Assembly: GCF_000154225.1 (NCBI RefSeq)
Contig: NZ_DS264586.1
Span: 2,262,527-2,326,526 of the forward strand
Direction: 5' to 3'
DNA: 64,000 nt
Source: Schaalia dentiphila ATCC 17982
GTDB taxonomy: Bacteria; Actinomycetota; Actinomycetes; Actinomycetales; Actinomycetaceae
The position numbers and the translations under genes were made by a program. The notes under the pieces are model-generated. The model worked only from the letters and a program-made list of their open reading frames with translations. It was not told the DNA's origin and ran no database searches. This document shows positions 42,811-51,682 of the stretch, one piece after another. Positions within the stretch are counted from its first letter, which is position 1. Every line of letters begins with the position of its first letter.

Positions 42811-44745
42811 TTACTCGAGCAAATCCGCCGCCTCGAGCCAGGCCTCCTCCAGCTCGTCCATCTCGGACAGGATGTCCTGGTGGGCCGCCGAGACCTTCGT
42901 CAGCTCGGACACCGCCGCAGGATCCGTCGCCACCTGGATCGACAGCTTCTCCAGCTTCGCCTCCAGGGACGAGGCCTCCGCACGCAGGCGCTCCAGCTTA
43001 CGTTCGATGCGGGCTACTTCCTTCTTGGCCGCGCGCCGCGCCGCAGCGTCACTCACGCCGCCGCGAGCGCTCCCCTGCCCCGCGCTCTCCTCGCCCGAGG
43101 AGGCGTCTGCGGAGGGTGCGACGGGGCGGGAGGCCGAGCCAGCCTCGTCGGAACGATTGGAGGAAGAGAAGGACCCGAAGTCGCCGGAGGCGCGCATCTG
43201 CAAGTACTGCTCGACGCCGCCGGGCAGCGCGCGGACCTGGCCGTCGCCGAGGAGGGCCACCTGGTGGTCGGTGACGCGCTCAAGGAGGTAGCGGTCGTGC
43301 GAGACGACGACGAGGGTGCCCGGGAAGGTGTCGAGCAGGTCCTCCATGGACGCCAGGGTGTCGGTGTCGAGGTCGTTCGTGGGCTCGTCGAGGAGCAGCA
43401 CGTTCGGCTGGCTCATGAGCAGGCGCATGAGCTGGAGGCGTCGGCGCTCGCCGCCCGAGATCTCGCTGATGCGCGTGTAGGCGCGGGCGCGCGCGAACCC
43501 CATGCGCTCGGTCATCTGGGAGGCGCTGACCTCCTTGCCGTCCACGACGACGGTCTGGGCGACGTCGGCGACGGCCTCGACGACGCGCATGTCCGCCAGG
43601 GCGTCGAGCTCGTGCGTGTCCTGGGAGAGGGTGGCGACCTGGACGGTCTTGCCGCGCTTGACGCGCCCCGAGGTGGGCTCAAGGTCGCCGCGCAAAAGGT
43701 TGAGGATCGTCGTCTTGCCGGCGCCGTTGACGCCGACGATGCCGACGCGCTCGGCGGGTGCCAGACGCCAGGTGACGCCCTTGAGGATGTCCAGGCGCGA
43801 GCCGTCGGGGCGCGTGAAGGACACGGAGACGTCTTCGAGGTCGATGACGTCCTTGCCCAGGCGCGCGGTCGCCATCTTCACCAGCTCGACGGTGTCGCGC
43901 GGGGGCGGCACGTCGGCGATGAGGGCCTCGGCGGCGGCGATGTGGAACTTCGGCTTGGAGGTGCGCGCCGGGGCCCCGCGGCGCAGCCAGGCGAGCTCCT
44001 TGGTGAGCAGGTTGGCGCGCTTGGCGGCGGCCACGTCCGCCTGGCGCATGCGTTCGGCGCGGGCCAGCGTGTAGGCGGCGTAGGAGCCGTCGTAGATTTC
44101 GACGTGCCCGGCGATCTGCGGGCGGTCGCCGCCCGGGTCGACGCCGGGGACGACCTCCCAGATGTGCTCGCACACGGCGTCGAGGAACCAGCGGTCGTGG
44201 GTCACTGCCAGGAGCGCGCCGGACGCGCCGGGGCGGGCGAAGCGGGCGTTCAGGTGCGCGGCCAGCCATGCCACGCCCTCGACGTCGAGGTGGTTGGTGG
44301 GTTCGTCCAGGCACACGATGTCGGCGGTAGCCGCGAGGACTCGGGCGAGCGCAACGCGGCGGCGCTGCCCGCCCGACAGGGTGCCGACGAGGGCGGCGGG
44401 GTTGATGTCAGCGAGGAGACCGGCGTGGATGTCGCGCACGGCCGGGTCGGATGCCCACTCATATTCCTCCATGCCGGGGTGAACGGCCTGGATGACGGTG
44501 TCCTCCGGGTTGAGGGTGTCCGCCTGGGTGAGGACTGCGACGCGCACGCCGTCGCGTCGGGTCACCACTCCCCCGTCGGGTTCCTGAGTACCGGCGACGA
44601 TGCGCAGGAGCGTGGACTTTCCGGCACCGTTGGGGCCGAGGATACCGACGCGACTGCCGTCGTCGAGGCCGACCGTGACCCCTTCGAGGAGCTTACGCGA
44701 TCCGGCGAGGGCTCCGACATTTTGGGTTCCAAGCAGGTGTGCCAT
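42811..44745 (-). CDS. ABC-F family ATPase
   Basis: A 644-residue protein with two ABC domains and no membrane part. Domain 1: GPNGAGKST, LSGGQRRRVALAR, VCLDEPTNHLD. Domain 2: GVNGAGKTT, ISGGERRRLQLMR, LLLDEPTNDLD. An acidic Ser/Ala linker and a C-terminal coiled coil (about 560-644) follow, as in Uup/EttA-like factors that act on the ribosome. The ATG overlaps the ispE stop (TGATG). It may aid translation or give ribosome protection against antibiotics; the sequence alone does not decide. Confidence 0.93.
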   Translation of the reverse strand: MAHLLGTQNVGALAGSRKLLEGVTVGLDDGSRVGILGPNGAGKSTLLRIVAGTQEPDGGVVTRRDGVRVAVLTQADTLNPEDTVIQAVHPGMEEYEWASDPAVRDIHAGLLADINPAALVGTLSGGQRRRVALARVLAATADIVCLDEPTNHLDVEGVAWLAAHLNARFARPGASGALLAVTHDRWFLDAVCEHIWEVVPGVDPGGDRPQIAGHVEIYDGSYAAYTLARAERMRQADVAAAKRANLLTKELAWLRRGAPARTSKPKFHIAAAEALIADVPPPRDTVELVKMATARLGKDVIDLEDVSVSFTRPDGSRLDILKGVTWRLAPAERVGIVGVNGAGKTTILNLLRGDLEPTSGRVKRGKTVQVATLSQDTHELDALADMRVVEAVADVAQTVVVDGKEVSASQMTERMGFARARAYTRISEISGGERRRLQLMRLLMSQPNVLLLDEPTNDLDTDTLASMEDLLDTFPGTLVVVSHDRYLLERVTDHQVALLGDGQVRALPGGVEQYLQMRASGDFGSFSSSNRSDEAGSASRPVAPSADASSGEESAGQGSARGGVSDAAARRAAKKEVARIERKLERLRAEASSLEAKLEKLSIQVATDPAAVSELTKVSAAHQDILSEMDELEEAWLEAADLLE

Positions 44746-45719
44746 CAGATGGCCTCCGTCGATTCAATGCGGGCGCCGCAGGCTGGCCCGTGGGTGGGGG
44801 TCGCGCGCGCGACCGTGGGCGCGCCGCTGAGGGTGGCTGCGAGGGCTTGGGCGTGCTCGGCGTCGCGCGCGAGGGCTGCAACGGTCGGGCCGGACCCGGA
44901 CAGGGTGACGGCCAGGGCTCCCGCATCCTTCGCGGCACCGATGGTCTCGGCCAGCTCGGGGCGCAGGCGCAGGGCGGGTGCCTGCAGGTCATTGACGAGG
45001 CAGTGGCGCAGTTCCACGGGTTCCCCGCACAGGGCGGCGACCTCCTCGGGCGTGGGTCCGGCGAGGGCGCGCTCACTCGCCGCGTCGACTCGATCGAACT
45101 CACGGAACACCTCGGGGGTGGACAGGCCCTCGTGGGACAGGAGCATGACCCAGTGGTGGCGGCCCTCCTCGTCCCCTTCGCGCAGGACGCTCATGTGGTC
45201 CCCGCGCCCGGTTCCCAGCGCGATGCCGCCCGCCAGGCAGGCGGGGACGTCGGCGCCCAGCGAGCGGCCGATCGCCTGCAGTTGCTCGGCGCCCAGGCCC
45301 AGCTCCCACAGCTCATTGCAGGCCACCAGGGCGGCGGCCGCGTCGGCTGACCCGCCGGCCATGCCACCAGCGACGGGCACGCGCTTGTCGACGCGGATGC
45401 TCAGGCCAGCGGCGGTGGACGCCCAGGGGCCCGCGGCGGCGAGGCGCTGGAGAACGCGCGCGGCGCGCACAGCCAGGTGGGTCTGCGGGTCCACGTCCGC
45501 CATGGCGCGGGTCGTGGCCTCGTCGATGCTGCCGTCGGGCAGGTACGCGATCGTCTCGACGCGTACGCCGGGCGTCTTGGAGGTGCGCACGGTGACGGTT
45601 TCGCGCAGGTTCAGGGCCTCGAAGACCGTGACGAGGGGGTGGTAGCCGTCTGGCGTGGGCGCGCCGACGCGCAGGGTCAGGTTGACTTTTCCGGGCGCAC
45701 TGGCGCGCACTTCACGCAT
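44745..45719 (-). CDS. ispE: 4-diphosphocytidyl-2-C-methyl-D-erythritol kinase
   Basis: A 324-residue GHMP kinase of the MEP isoprenoid pathway. It has APGKVNLTLRVGAPTPDGYH at the N terminus, the ATP loop PVAGGMAGGSADAAAAL and the C-terminal VTLSGSGPTVAAL. AGGAAGAACGCC precedes the ATG. It is 39 nt after the ksgA stop and coupled to the ABC-F gene, giving the order ksgA-ispE-ABC-F known from other actinobacteria. Confidence 0.95.
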   Translation of the reverse strand: MREVRASAPGKVNLTLRVGAPTPDGYHPLVTVFEALNLRETVTVRTSKTPGVRVETIAYLPDGSIDEATTRAMADVDPQTHLAVRAARVLQRLAAAGPWASTAAGLSIRVDKRVPVAGGMAGGSADAAAALVACNELWELGLGAEQLQAIGRSLGADVPACLAGGIALGTGRGDHMSVLREGDEEGRHHWVMLLSHEGLSTPEVFREFDRVDAASERALAGPTPEEVAALCGEPVELRHCLVNDLQAPALRLRPELAETIGAAKDAGALAVTLSGSGPTVAALARDAEHAQALAATLSGAPTVARATPTHGPACGARIESTEAI

Positions 45720-45758
45720 GGCGTTCCTTCTTCCTACCGCTTGTCTGACCGGCGGCCC

Positions 45759-46745
45759 TCAGCGGGCCGCGGTCGACGCCGCGAGGGTACCGTTCACGCG
45801 GGCCTCGATGACGGCGCGTCCCAGCTCGACGAACTCGTCGATCGAGAGGGTCTCGCCGCGGCGCGTCGGGTCAATGCCAGCGGCCGACAGGAGGGCCTCG
45901 GAGGCCTCGGGGCCGCCCGCCCAGTTCTTGAGGGCCGCACGCAGGGTCTTGCGGCGCTGGCCGAAGGCCACATCGGTGGCCTCGAAGGTGGCGCGACGCA
46001 GCTCGTCGTCGCCGCGCGGGGTCTCCAGACGTGTGAGGCGCACGAGGGCGCTATCCACGCCGGGCACGGGCCAGAACACGGAGCGGCCGATCGTCCCGGC
46101 GCGCTCAACCGAGCCATACCAGGAGGCCTTCACGGAGGGCACGCCGTAGGTGCGCGATCCGGGGCCGGCGGCCAGGCGGTCCGCGACCTCAGCCTGGACC
46201 ATGACGACGACGCCCTGGACGGAGGGGAAGGCCTCAAGCATGTTGAGCAGAACCGGCACGGCCACGTTATACGGCAGGTTCGCGACGAGCTTCGTGGGGG
46301 CGGGCCAGTCCACGCCGAAGTCATCGATGCCGCTGATTTCCGTGGCGTCCATGGTGACAACGTGCAAGCGGTCGGCGGCCTCGCTCATTCGGGCGCGCAC
46401 GGTCTGCGGCAGGGCTGCGGCCAGGGTCGGATCAATCTCGACGGCACGCACGCGCGCACCGACTTCCAGGAGCGCGAGCGTCAGGGAACCGAGGCCGGGG
46501 CCGACCTCGATGACCTCGTCACCCGCTTCGACGCCACCGGCTGCGACGATCTTGCGCACCGTGCCCGCGTCGTGCACGAAGTTCTGGCCCAGCACCTTGG
46601 TGGGGCGAATACCGAGCGCCTCGGAGATGGCCTTGACTTCAAGGGGACCGAGCAGGCCCGTCTCGGAGGGGACGGCTCCCTCGGGCAGGGTCGGATCGAG
46701 GCGGCGGCGCGTGTCGCGCTGGTTGCGTTGGGAGGATCGGCTCAC
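45759..46745 (-). CDS. ksgA: 16S rRNA dimethyladenosine transferase
   Basis: A 328-residue rRNA methyltransferase that dimethylates two adenines near the 3' end of 16S rRNA. The motifs [34 protein letters not shown] and [14 protein letters not shown] are complete. GTG 46745 (MSRSSQRNQ) was chosen because TAGACT ends seven nt upstream, which suggests a leaderless mRNA. The frame is open further upstream without a start signal. About 45 residues precede the conserved part. Confidence 0.95.
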   Translation of the reverse strand: MSRSSQRNQRDTRRRLDPTLPEGAVPSETGLLGPLEVKAISEALGIRPTKVLGQNFVHDAGTVRKIVAAGGVEAGDEVIEVGPGLGSLTLALLEVGARVRAVEIDPTLAAALPQTVRARMSEAADRLHVVTMDATEISGIDDFGVDWPAPTKLVANLPYNVAVPVLLNMLEAFPSVQGVVVMVQAEVADRLAAGPGSRTYGVPSVKASWYGSVERAGTIGRSVFWPVPGVDSALVRLTRLETPRGDDELRRATFEATDVAFGQRRKTLRAALKNWAGGPEASEALLSAAGIDPTRRGETLSIDEFVELGRAVIEARVNGTLAASTAAR

Positions 46746-46752
46746 GCTGGCA

Positions 46753-46758
46753 AGTCTA
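46753..46758 (-). promoter_or_regulatory. minus-10 box, leaderless start of ksgA
   Basis: TAGACT on the minus strand ends seven nt before the GTG at 46745. Confidence 0.55.
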
Positions 46759-46809
46759 GTGCACGGGGCCGACGAGGCCGGGGCTGGGGGCACTGTGAGG
46801 CTCGAAGCG

Positions 46810-47463
46810 TCACGGGGCGGGGGCGGGCGGTAGGACGACGCGCACCTCGTACTTGCTGGCCTGCTCACCCAGAACGGCATTGACCTGCTTCTTCACGACG
46901 TCTTCCAAACGCCCCTGCGCCTTGTCAAGCAGACCCTTGGAAACAGCCTCGTCTGCTGCAGCAGCTTCCCGATCCGCCAGGAAGGTGGTGACCTCTCCGA
47001 CCTCGATCTGGTTAACGATGGAGAAAGACTGGTCGTAGGTCTCGACCGAGGCAGGGTCGATGGACGCGGAGAGAATTTCGACGGCAGGCACGGTCACCGT
47101 CACGACGTGCCCCGTTTCGTCCACCTCGACCTGAATCCGGCTGACGTCGGCCACTCCGGCCTTCACTTCTCCCGAATAGGTGATGAGGTAATGGGCGCTC
47201 GTGCCCGGCACTTCCATGCCAAACACCTTGGTTCCCTCCTCAGAGTATTTCCCCACCTGGGTGAAGTTGTAGGACTCAGTGGAAAGTTCACCAATATCCG
47301 CGAAAGAGTTTTTCACAAGAGTCGTGTCAACGGTAACGACTGGTTCGCCACCCTGGTCCCCGGACCCGACGCCGAATACCGGGGCAGCCTTCATGCCACC
47401 GGCGAATCCTACACCTGCGATCACCACAGACGCAGCCAACTTAGCAACGGTGGAAAAACCCAT
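46810..47463 (-). CDS. DUF4230 family protein
   Basis: A 217-residue protein. An N-terminal hydrophobic helix (about 8-26, [18 protein letters not shown]) acts as signal or anchor. The exported part shows the DUF4230 pattern ([38 protein letters not shown]) and ends in a Pro-rich tail. DUF4230 proteins are often next to cell-wall genes; function unknown. GAGGTC precedes the ATG. Upstream lies a cluster of CTATCC repeats. Confidence 0.82.
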   Translation of the reverse strand: MGFSTVAKLAASVVIAGVGFAGGMKAAPVFGVGSGDQGGEPVVTVDTTLVKNSFADIGELSTESYNFTQVGKYSEEGTKVFGMEVPGTSAHYLITYSGEVKAGVADVSRIQVEVDETGHVVTVTVPAVEILSASIDPASVETYDQSFSIVNQIEVGEVTTFLADREAAAADEAVSKGLLDKAQGRLEDVVKKQVNAVLGEQASKYEVRVVLPPAPAP

Positions 47464-47554
47464 GACGACCTCACTGACACAATTAGGGTGAATATTAAGT
47501 AACCCTCATGGGGATTGTACGGTAAGCGTCAAGTTGCCACAACCCCTACACCAC

Positions 47555-47641
47555 GCGGATAGGTTATCGGCGTGCGGATAGCTTACTTTCCTATCCGCAT
47601 GCGCCTAACCTATCCACATCTTCACAACCTATCCATATGCC
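47555..47641. repeat. Five-copy CTATCC repeat cluster
   Basis: Copies: GCGGATAGG (47555-47563, inverted), TGCGGATAG (47573-47581, inverted), CTATCCGCA (47591-47599), AACCTATCCACAT (47607-47619) and AACCTATCCATAT (47626-47638). Copies two and three form a perfect 9-bp inverted repeat with a 9-nt spacer. About 90-175 nt upstream of the DUF4230 gene; looks like a multi-site operator. Confidence 0.6.
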
Positions 47642-47754
47642 GACGGCGAGCCGGGCGCCGCACGCATAAGCTTGCCAACACCCAGCTAGACACACTCCCC
47701 ATTCTGGCGCAGCACGCATCCGCCCCCGGCACACGCCCGTAGACACGAACGAAA

Positions 47755-47788
47755 GCCGGGCCCGACAACCCTCGTTGTCAGGCCCGGC
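47755..47788 (-). terminator. Terminator of the SLT-domain protein gene
   Basis: Arms GCCGGGCCCGACAAC (47755-47769) and GTTGTCAGGCCCGGC (47774-47788) pair with one mismatch; 4-nt loop. On the minus strand TTTCGTTCG follows. Confidence 0.75.
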
Positions 47789-47806
47789 CCTCAGCATCTC
47801 TCAGGC

Positions 47807-49246
47807 TTAGTACCAGCCCACGGCGCTGGAGTGCGCCCAGGCGGAGCAGGGCGTGCCGTAGCGGCCCTTGATGTAGCCGATACCCCAGTTGATCTGGGTG
47901 ATCGGGTTGGTACGCCAGTCAGCACCGGCCGAGGCCATCTTCGAGCCCGGCAGCGACTGCGGGATACCGTAGGCACCCGACGAGGCGTTCTCGGCGTACG
48001 GATTCCACTGCGACTCGCGGTTCCACAGGAGGACCAGGCACTGGTACTCGCTGTCTCCCCAGCCCTGGGCTGCGACGAGGGGCTTGGCCAGCGAACGCGG
48101 GTCCTCGCCGGAGTAGGTGGTCGGGACGGCGCCGGCGGCGGCAGCGGCAGCGGCGGCGGCAGCAGCCGTGGCGGAGTCAGTGTTCTTCGTGTCGGCTGCG
48201 ATAGCGGCGATCTCTTCCTTCGTGGAGATCGTGCCGAGCTTCGCGCGGTAGCGCACGGAGGTCGTACCGTCCGCCTCGACCTTCTCCTCGAGGGTGGCCT
48301 TCGGGTCGATGCCTGCGGCGATGAGGGCGGCCGGAGTGGCCTCCTTCGTCCCCTCGCTGCGCACCTGGGTGACGGGCTGAGACGTGGAGTGCTCGGTGAT
48401 CGGCACGGTGGTCAGGACCTCTTCGCCCTTCTTCTCCTGCCACACGGTCCACGTGGTGACGCCGTTGACGCCGACCGTCGTCACCTGGGATTCGCCGACG
48501 AAGAGGTCGGAGTTGGTCGTCGTCGTCTCACTGAAGGGGATCTCGACGGTCTCGGTGGCCTCACCGCGGGTCACGCGGCTGACGTTGATCGACAGCTCGC
48601 CGGCCTCGCCCGTCGTGACGTTCACGCGGTCGAGGGGGTGCACGGAGACGCCGGAGGCCTTGAGGATCGCGCGGGCATCCTGCCCGGGACGTGCGGCGAC
48701 CTCGCGCGTGGTGCCATCCACCGTGACGACGACGTTGCGAGCGCGCGACACGAGCGGGGTAAGCTCGTCACGTGAGGAGGAACGGTCTGCAGCGAGGCTG
48801 ACGGTCGAGCCCAGCGGAGCGGCGTCCGCGAGGATCGCATCGGCCGACGAGGCCGTGGTCCAGAGGGTACGGGTCTGACCGTCGACGGCCACCGTGTACG
48901 GCTTGGAGGTGCGCACGATGATCGTGTCGCCGTCGCGCACGGCCTCGCCGGTGCCGGGCTGAACGAGGTCATTGCTGCCAACACTCACGCCCGCGGCATG
49001 CAGCGCGTCGCCGACGGTGTTACCCCAGGAGGTCACGGGGCGCGAGACGCCGTTAACCTCGAGCATGACGGATGTGTGCGAGGAGGCGACACCGACGCCT
49101 GCGACGCCGAGGACACCCGCCGAGGCGAGGGCGGCGACGCCGAGGACGATGCGCGGGGAAGGCGCGAAGGAACGCACGTGGGCGCCCAGGACGTGCAGGG
49201 CGCTTGCGGCGGACGCACTCAGGGAGGTGCTCAGGTGGTGGTTCAC
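47807..49246 (-). CDS. DUF348/G5 cell-wall protein with transglycosylase SLT-like C terminus
   Basis: A 479-residue exported protein. After a cytosolic leader and a hydrophobic helix (about 36-56) come three DUF348 units (SVMLEVNGVSRPVTS, YTVAVDGQTRTLWTT, VVVTVDGTTREVAA) and a G5 domain (about 225-300). A poly-Ala linker follows, and then a lysozyme-like SLT domain of about 75 residues (LLWNRESQWNPYAENASSGAYG, ITQINWGIGYIKGRYGTP). The Glu in NRES is the likely catalytic acid. It resembles RpfB in layout but has a different enzyme tip. I chose GTG 49246 (MNHHLSTSL), with GGAG four nt upstream. Cleaves or remodels peptidoglycan (inferred). Confidence 0.85.
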   Translation of the reverse strand: MNHHLSTSLSASAASALHVLGAHVRSFAPSPRIVLGVAALASAGVLGVAGVGVASSHTSVMLEVNGVSRPVTSWGNTVGDALHAAGVSVGSNDLVQPGTGEAVRDGDTIIVRTSKPYTVAVDGQTRTLWTTASSADAILADAAPLGSTVSLAADRSSSRDELTPLVSRARNVVVTVDGTTREVAARPGQDARAILKASGVSVHPLDRVNVTTGEAGELSINVSRVTRGEATETVEIPFSETTTTNSDLFVGESQVTTVGVNGVTTWTVWQEKKGEEVLTTVPITEHSTSQPVTQVRSEGTKEATPAALIAAGIDPKATLEEKVEADGTTSVRYRAKLGTISTKEEIAAIAADTKNTDSATAAAAAAAAAAAGAVPTTYSGEDPRSLAKPLVAAQGWGDSEYQCLVLLWNRESQWNPYAENASSGAYGIPQSLPGSKMASAGADWRTNPITQINWGIGYIKGRYGTPCSAWAHSSAVGWY

Positions 49247-49294
49247 GATTCTCCAGTTACTCGCTATTGGTATGCCGGTCAGCTTAACGTGCAC

Positions 49295-49332
49295 GCACGC
49301 GGGCGCGCCAGGGTCTGGCCGCGCCCGCGTGC
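49295..49332 (-). terminator. Terminator of rpfB
   Basis: Perfect 13-bp arms GCACGCGGGCGCG (49295-49307) and CGCGCCCGCGTGC (49320-49332), with an inner CCAG/CTGG extension. Confidence 0.75.
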
Positions 49333-49341
49333 AATGTCACG

Positions 49342-50502
49342 TCAGACGAGGCCCAGCTTGTAGGCGCAGCCCCACTGGCCCCAACCGGAGCGCTGCTGGA
49401 GCATGCGCGCACGCATGGTCTGTTCTTCCACGGAGGCATCAGAGGGCAGGCCGGAGCCGCCCACGGAACGCCACGTCGGCAGAGAGAATTGGTACATGCC
49501 GTAGTAGCCGTTGCCCGTGTTGATCGACGGGTTGCCACCGGACTCGCACTGGGCGATGGCCGCCCAGATCGCAGCGTCGTCGCCGGAGACGGCGGCGGGA
49601 GCAGACGCAGACGAACCAGACGAGGAGGCACCCGAAGAATCGGACGAGGTGGACGAGCTGGACGACGTATCCTCGGCCTTCTTCGCCTTCGTGCCCTTGG
49701 AGACGATGCGCTTGGTGGGCTCGGTGCGGGTCGTGGACAGGACGGCGGAGACGGTGACGTCGCCGTCGATGGTCTCCTGGTAGGTCTCGGTCACCTCGGA
49801 GCCGGCCACGCCTTCCTGCACGGTCTTCTCGCTACCCTCTTCGGCCTCGGCGTCCTCACGCTCTTCGGTCTCGTACGGGATCTCGGTCGTGGAAGAGACG
49901 ATGCCACGCACGACGCGTGCGACGCGCAGGGTGGCCTCGCCGCCGTTGTGCTCGAGGGTGACGCGGTCGATCGGACCGGCGCTGACGCCTGCCTTCTCGA
50001 GGATCGCGGTCGTGCCTTCGTCAGAGGAGACGACGACGTCCGTCGTGGTGCCGTCGGCGACGACGTGGACGGTCTGGCCGGCCTCGGCGATGGGCATCTC
50101 GGCGCGGGTGTAGGAGCGGTCGGCCGCCATGGATGCGGCGGAGGCCGGCAGGGCAGAGAGCACGCCGGAAATCGACGAGGCAGTGGACCATGCCGTGGTC
50201 TGGTTGCCGTCGACCGTCACGTCGTACTCGGTCGCGGTGCGCACGACGACGGTGTCACCGCTCGCGACGGTCTGGTTGGAGGCGGGGGCGACGAGGTCGT
50301 GGTCGCCGACGGTCACACCCGCGCTGTGCAGAGCATCGCCGGCAGTCGTGAAGAAGCCTGAGACATCGCGGGTCACGCCGTCAACTTCGACGGTGACGTG
50401 GCGATAGGAGGTACCAATGGCAGTGGCCGCGGTGCCGGCCACGACAAGGGCCGTCGCGGCTGCGACGGAAATGACGGTTGTACGAGAGGGCTGAAAGCTC
50501 AC
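49342..50502 (-). CDS. rpfB: Resuscitation-promoting factor RpfB
   Basis: A 386-residue secreted muralytic enzyme. A signal or anchor helix (about 10-30) is followed by three DUF348 units and a G5 region (about 200-265). A Ser-rich linker leads to the Rpf domain at the C terminus (IWAAIAQCESGGNPSINTGN, YYGMYQFSLPTWRSVGG, RARMLQQRSGWGQWGC). The catalytic Glu lies in CESGGN. Rpf enzymes cleave peptidoglycan and wake dormant cells. The GTG start has GGAG five nt upstream. Gene order tatD-rpfB-(SLT)-DUF4230-ksgA matches the classic actinobacterial locus, with the SLT paralogue added. Confidence 0.94.
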   Translation of the reverse strand: MSFQPSRTTVISVAAATALVVAGTAATAIGTSYRHVTVEVDGVTRDVSGFFTTAGDALHSAGVTVGDHDLVAPASNQTVASGDTVVVRTATEYDVTVDGNQTTAWSTASSISGVLSALPASAASMAADRSYTRAEMPIAEAGQTVHVVADGTTTDVVVSSDEGTTAILEKAGVSAGPIDRVTLEHNGGEATLRVARVVRGIVSSTTEIPYETEEREDAEAEEGSEKTVQEGVAGSEVTETYQETIDGDVTVSAVLSTTRTEPTKRIVSKGTKAKKAEDTSSSSSTSSDSSGASSSGSSASAPAAVSGDDAAIWAAIAQCESGGNPSINTGNGYYGMYQFSLPTWRSVGGSGLPSDASVEEQTMRARMLQQRSGWGQWGCAYKLGLV

Positions 50503-50606
50503 GTGTCTCCAGACTTTGTAGGTTCCGTTTCAGGGCCGCGCCGACGCATCCCCGCGGACTGCGGGCGCATCAGACGGGCAGGCCAATTCGGACTGACACA
50601 CCCACC

Positions 50607-50622
50607 GTAACCAATTTGTTAC
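50607..50622 (-). promoter_or_regulatory. GTAAC-N6-GTTAC palindrome upstream of rpfB
   Basis: GTAAC (50607-50611) and GTTAC (50618-50622) form a perfect inverted repeat in the 220-bp rpfB upstream region. Sites with GTAAC-type repeats are known for response regulators controlling cell-wall hydrolases in actinobacteria (MtrA-like); identity here is a guess. Confidence 0.45.
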
Positions 50623-50721
50623 CTTCGCGCGACCACTTTGACGCAATTCACCAGTCAGAGAACGCGCGCGGGAAGGTCGTGCGAGGCCTGATAACCCGCG
50701 CTCGTCACAGGAGAGATGCCC

Positions 50722-51633
50722 TCACCAGGTGCCGTAGACCGCCTCGGTGTTCGCCCGCAGCTGGTCGCACGCAGCCGCCTCGCTGACGCCCCACTGATCC
50801 GCAATGAAACGCACGGTGTGCGCCATGACGTAGGAGGCGTTGGGGCAGCCGCGCCACGGCGCGGGCGTCAGGTACGGGGCGTCCGTCTCAACCAGGACCA
50901 GCTCGCGCGGAAGGACCGCGAGCGCGGCACGCAGGTCGGAGTTCGCGGGGTATGTGATGGGGCCGGCGAAGGAGGCGTACCATCCGCGCCCGGCGAGGTG
51001 CTCGGCCATCGCCGCGTCCCCCGAGTAGCAATGGAAGACGATGCGCTGGTCCTCGCTCGCACGCTCGTCGAGAATCGCGAGGGTGTCCTCATGGGCGTTG
51101 CGGTCGTGGATCTGCAGGGGCAGGCCCGCGCGCTGCGCCATGTCGATGTGCGCGCGGAAGGATTCCTTCTGCGCCTCGCGGCCCGGGTCGGCCGTACGGA
51201 AATAATCCAGGCCGCTCTCCCCCACCGCGACGACCATCGGATCGTCCAGCCGAGCCTCGACGGCAGCCAGGGCCTCGTCAAGGGGCACGTGGTAGTCGCG
51301 CACGACGGGGACCAGACCGTCAGGCGAGGGGTCCGCACAGCCCGCGTGCAGGGCCGCGTCGTTGGGGTGGATCGCGATCGCGACGCGCACGCCCTCGTGA
51401 GCGCGCGCCAGCTCGATCATCGGATCGAAGTCGGGCAGCTCGCAGGCGCTCGAAATCATCCGGGTGACCCCCACCTCGCGGGCGCGGTCCAGCTGCTCCT
51501 CAAGGCTGAGCGCCACGCCCTCGCGCCGGGGGATCTCGCCGACGTGGGTGGGCAGGTGCGTGTGGTTGTCTACCACGGGCGCCGCCAGGGGCGCGGGCGC
51601 GTCTGGCCAGGGACGAGGCTTACGCGGGCTCAT
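50722..51633 (-). CDS. tatD: TatD family metal-dependent hydrolase
   Basis: A 303-residue TIM-barrel hydrolase. The metal ligands HTH (VVDNHTHLPTH), the Glu of VAVGESGLDYFR, LQIHDRNAHED, VFHCYSGD and the Asp of VETDAPYLTP are all present. TatD enzymes act as 3'-5' DNA exonucleases or D-aminoacyl-tRNA deacylase-like hydrolases. The ATG lacks a strong ribosome site (GAAAGG is 14 nt away). It lies 49 nt after the DJ-1 gene and upstream of rpfB, in the conserved order. Confidence 0.92.
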   Translation of the reverse strand: MSPRKPRPWPDAPAPLAAPVVDNHTHLPTHVGEIPRREGVALSLEEQLDRAREVGVTRMISSACELPDFDPMIELARAHEGVRVAIAIHPNDAALHAGCADPSPDGLVPVVRDYHVPLDEALAAVEARLDDPMVVAVGESGLDYFRTADPGREAQKESFRAHIDMAQRAGLPLQIHDRNAHEDTLAILDERASEDQRIVFHCYSGDAAMAEHLAGRGWYASFAGPITYPANSDLRAALAVLPRELVLVETDAPYLTPAPWRGCPNASYVMAHTVRFIADQWGVSEAAACDQLRANTEAVYGTW

Positions 51634-51682
51634 GCGAGGTCATTGACCTTTCGAGGAGGGACGGGAACGAGGCGGGCGCGCG

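Larger units (their letters stand above)
47464..47806. other. Intergenic region with repeat cluster
   Basis: A 343-bp gap between the DUF4230 start and the SLT protein stop. It holds the DUF4230 promoter, the CTATCC repeats (47555-47641) and the terminator of the SLT gene. A short minus-strand frame inside it has no ribosome site or motif. Confidence 0.5.

Noticed and set aside
42880..45645. 921-codon plus-strand open frame
   Set aside because: Mirror of the ABC-F and ispE genes; repetitive Gly/Arg/Asp composition without a domain.
47591..47797. Small minus-strand open frame between the SLT and DUF4230 genes
   Set aside because: It runs through the terminator and repeat array and has no motif.
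50503..50721. Possible c-di-AMP (ydaO-type) riboswitch before rpfB
   Set aside because: Such switches precede rpf genes in some actinobacteria, but I could not match the conserved core in this 220-bp leader.
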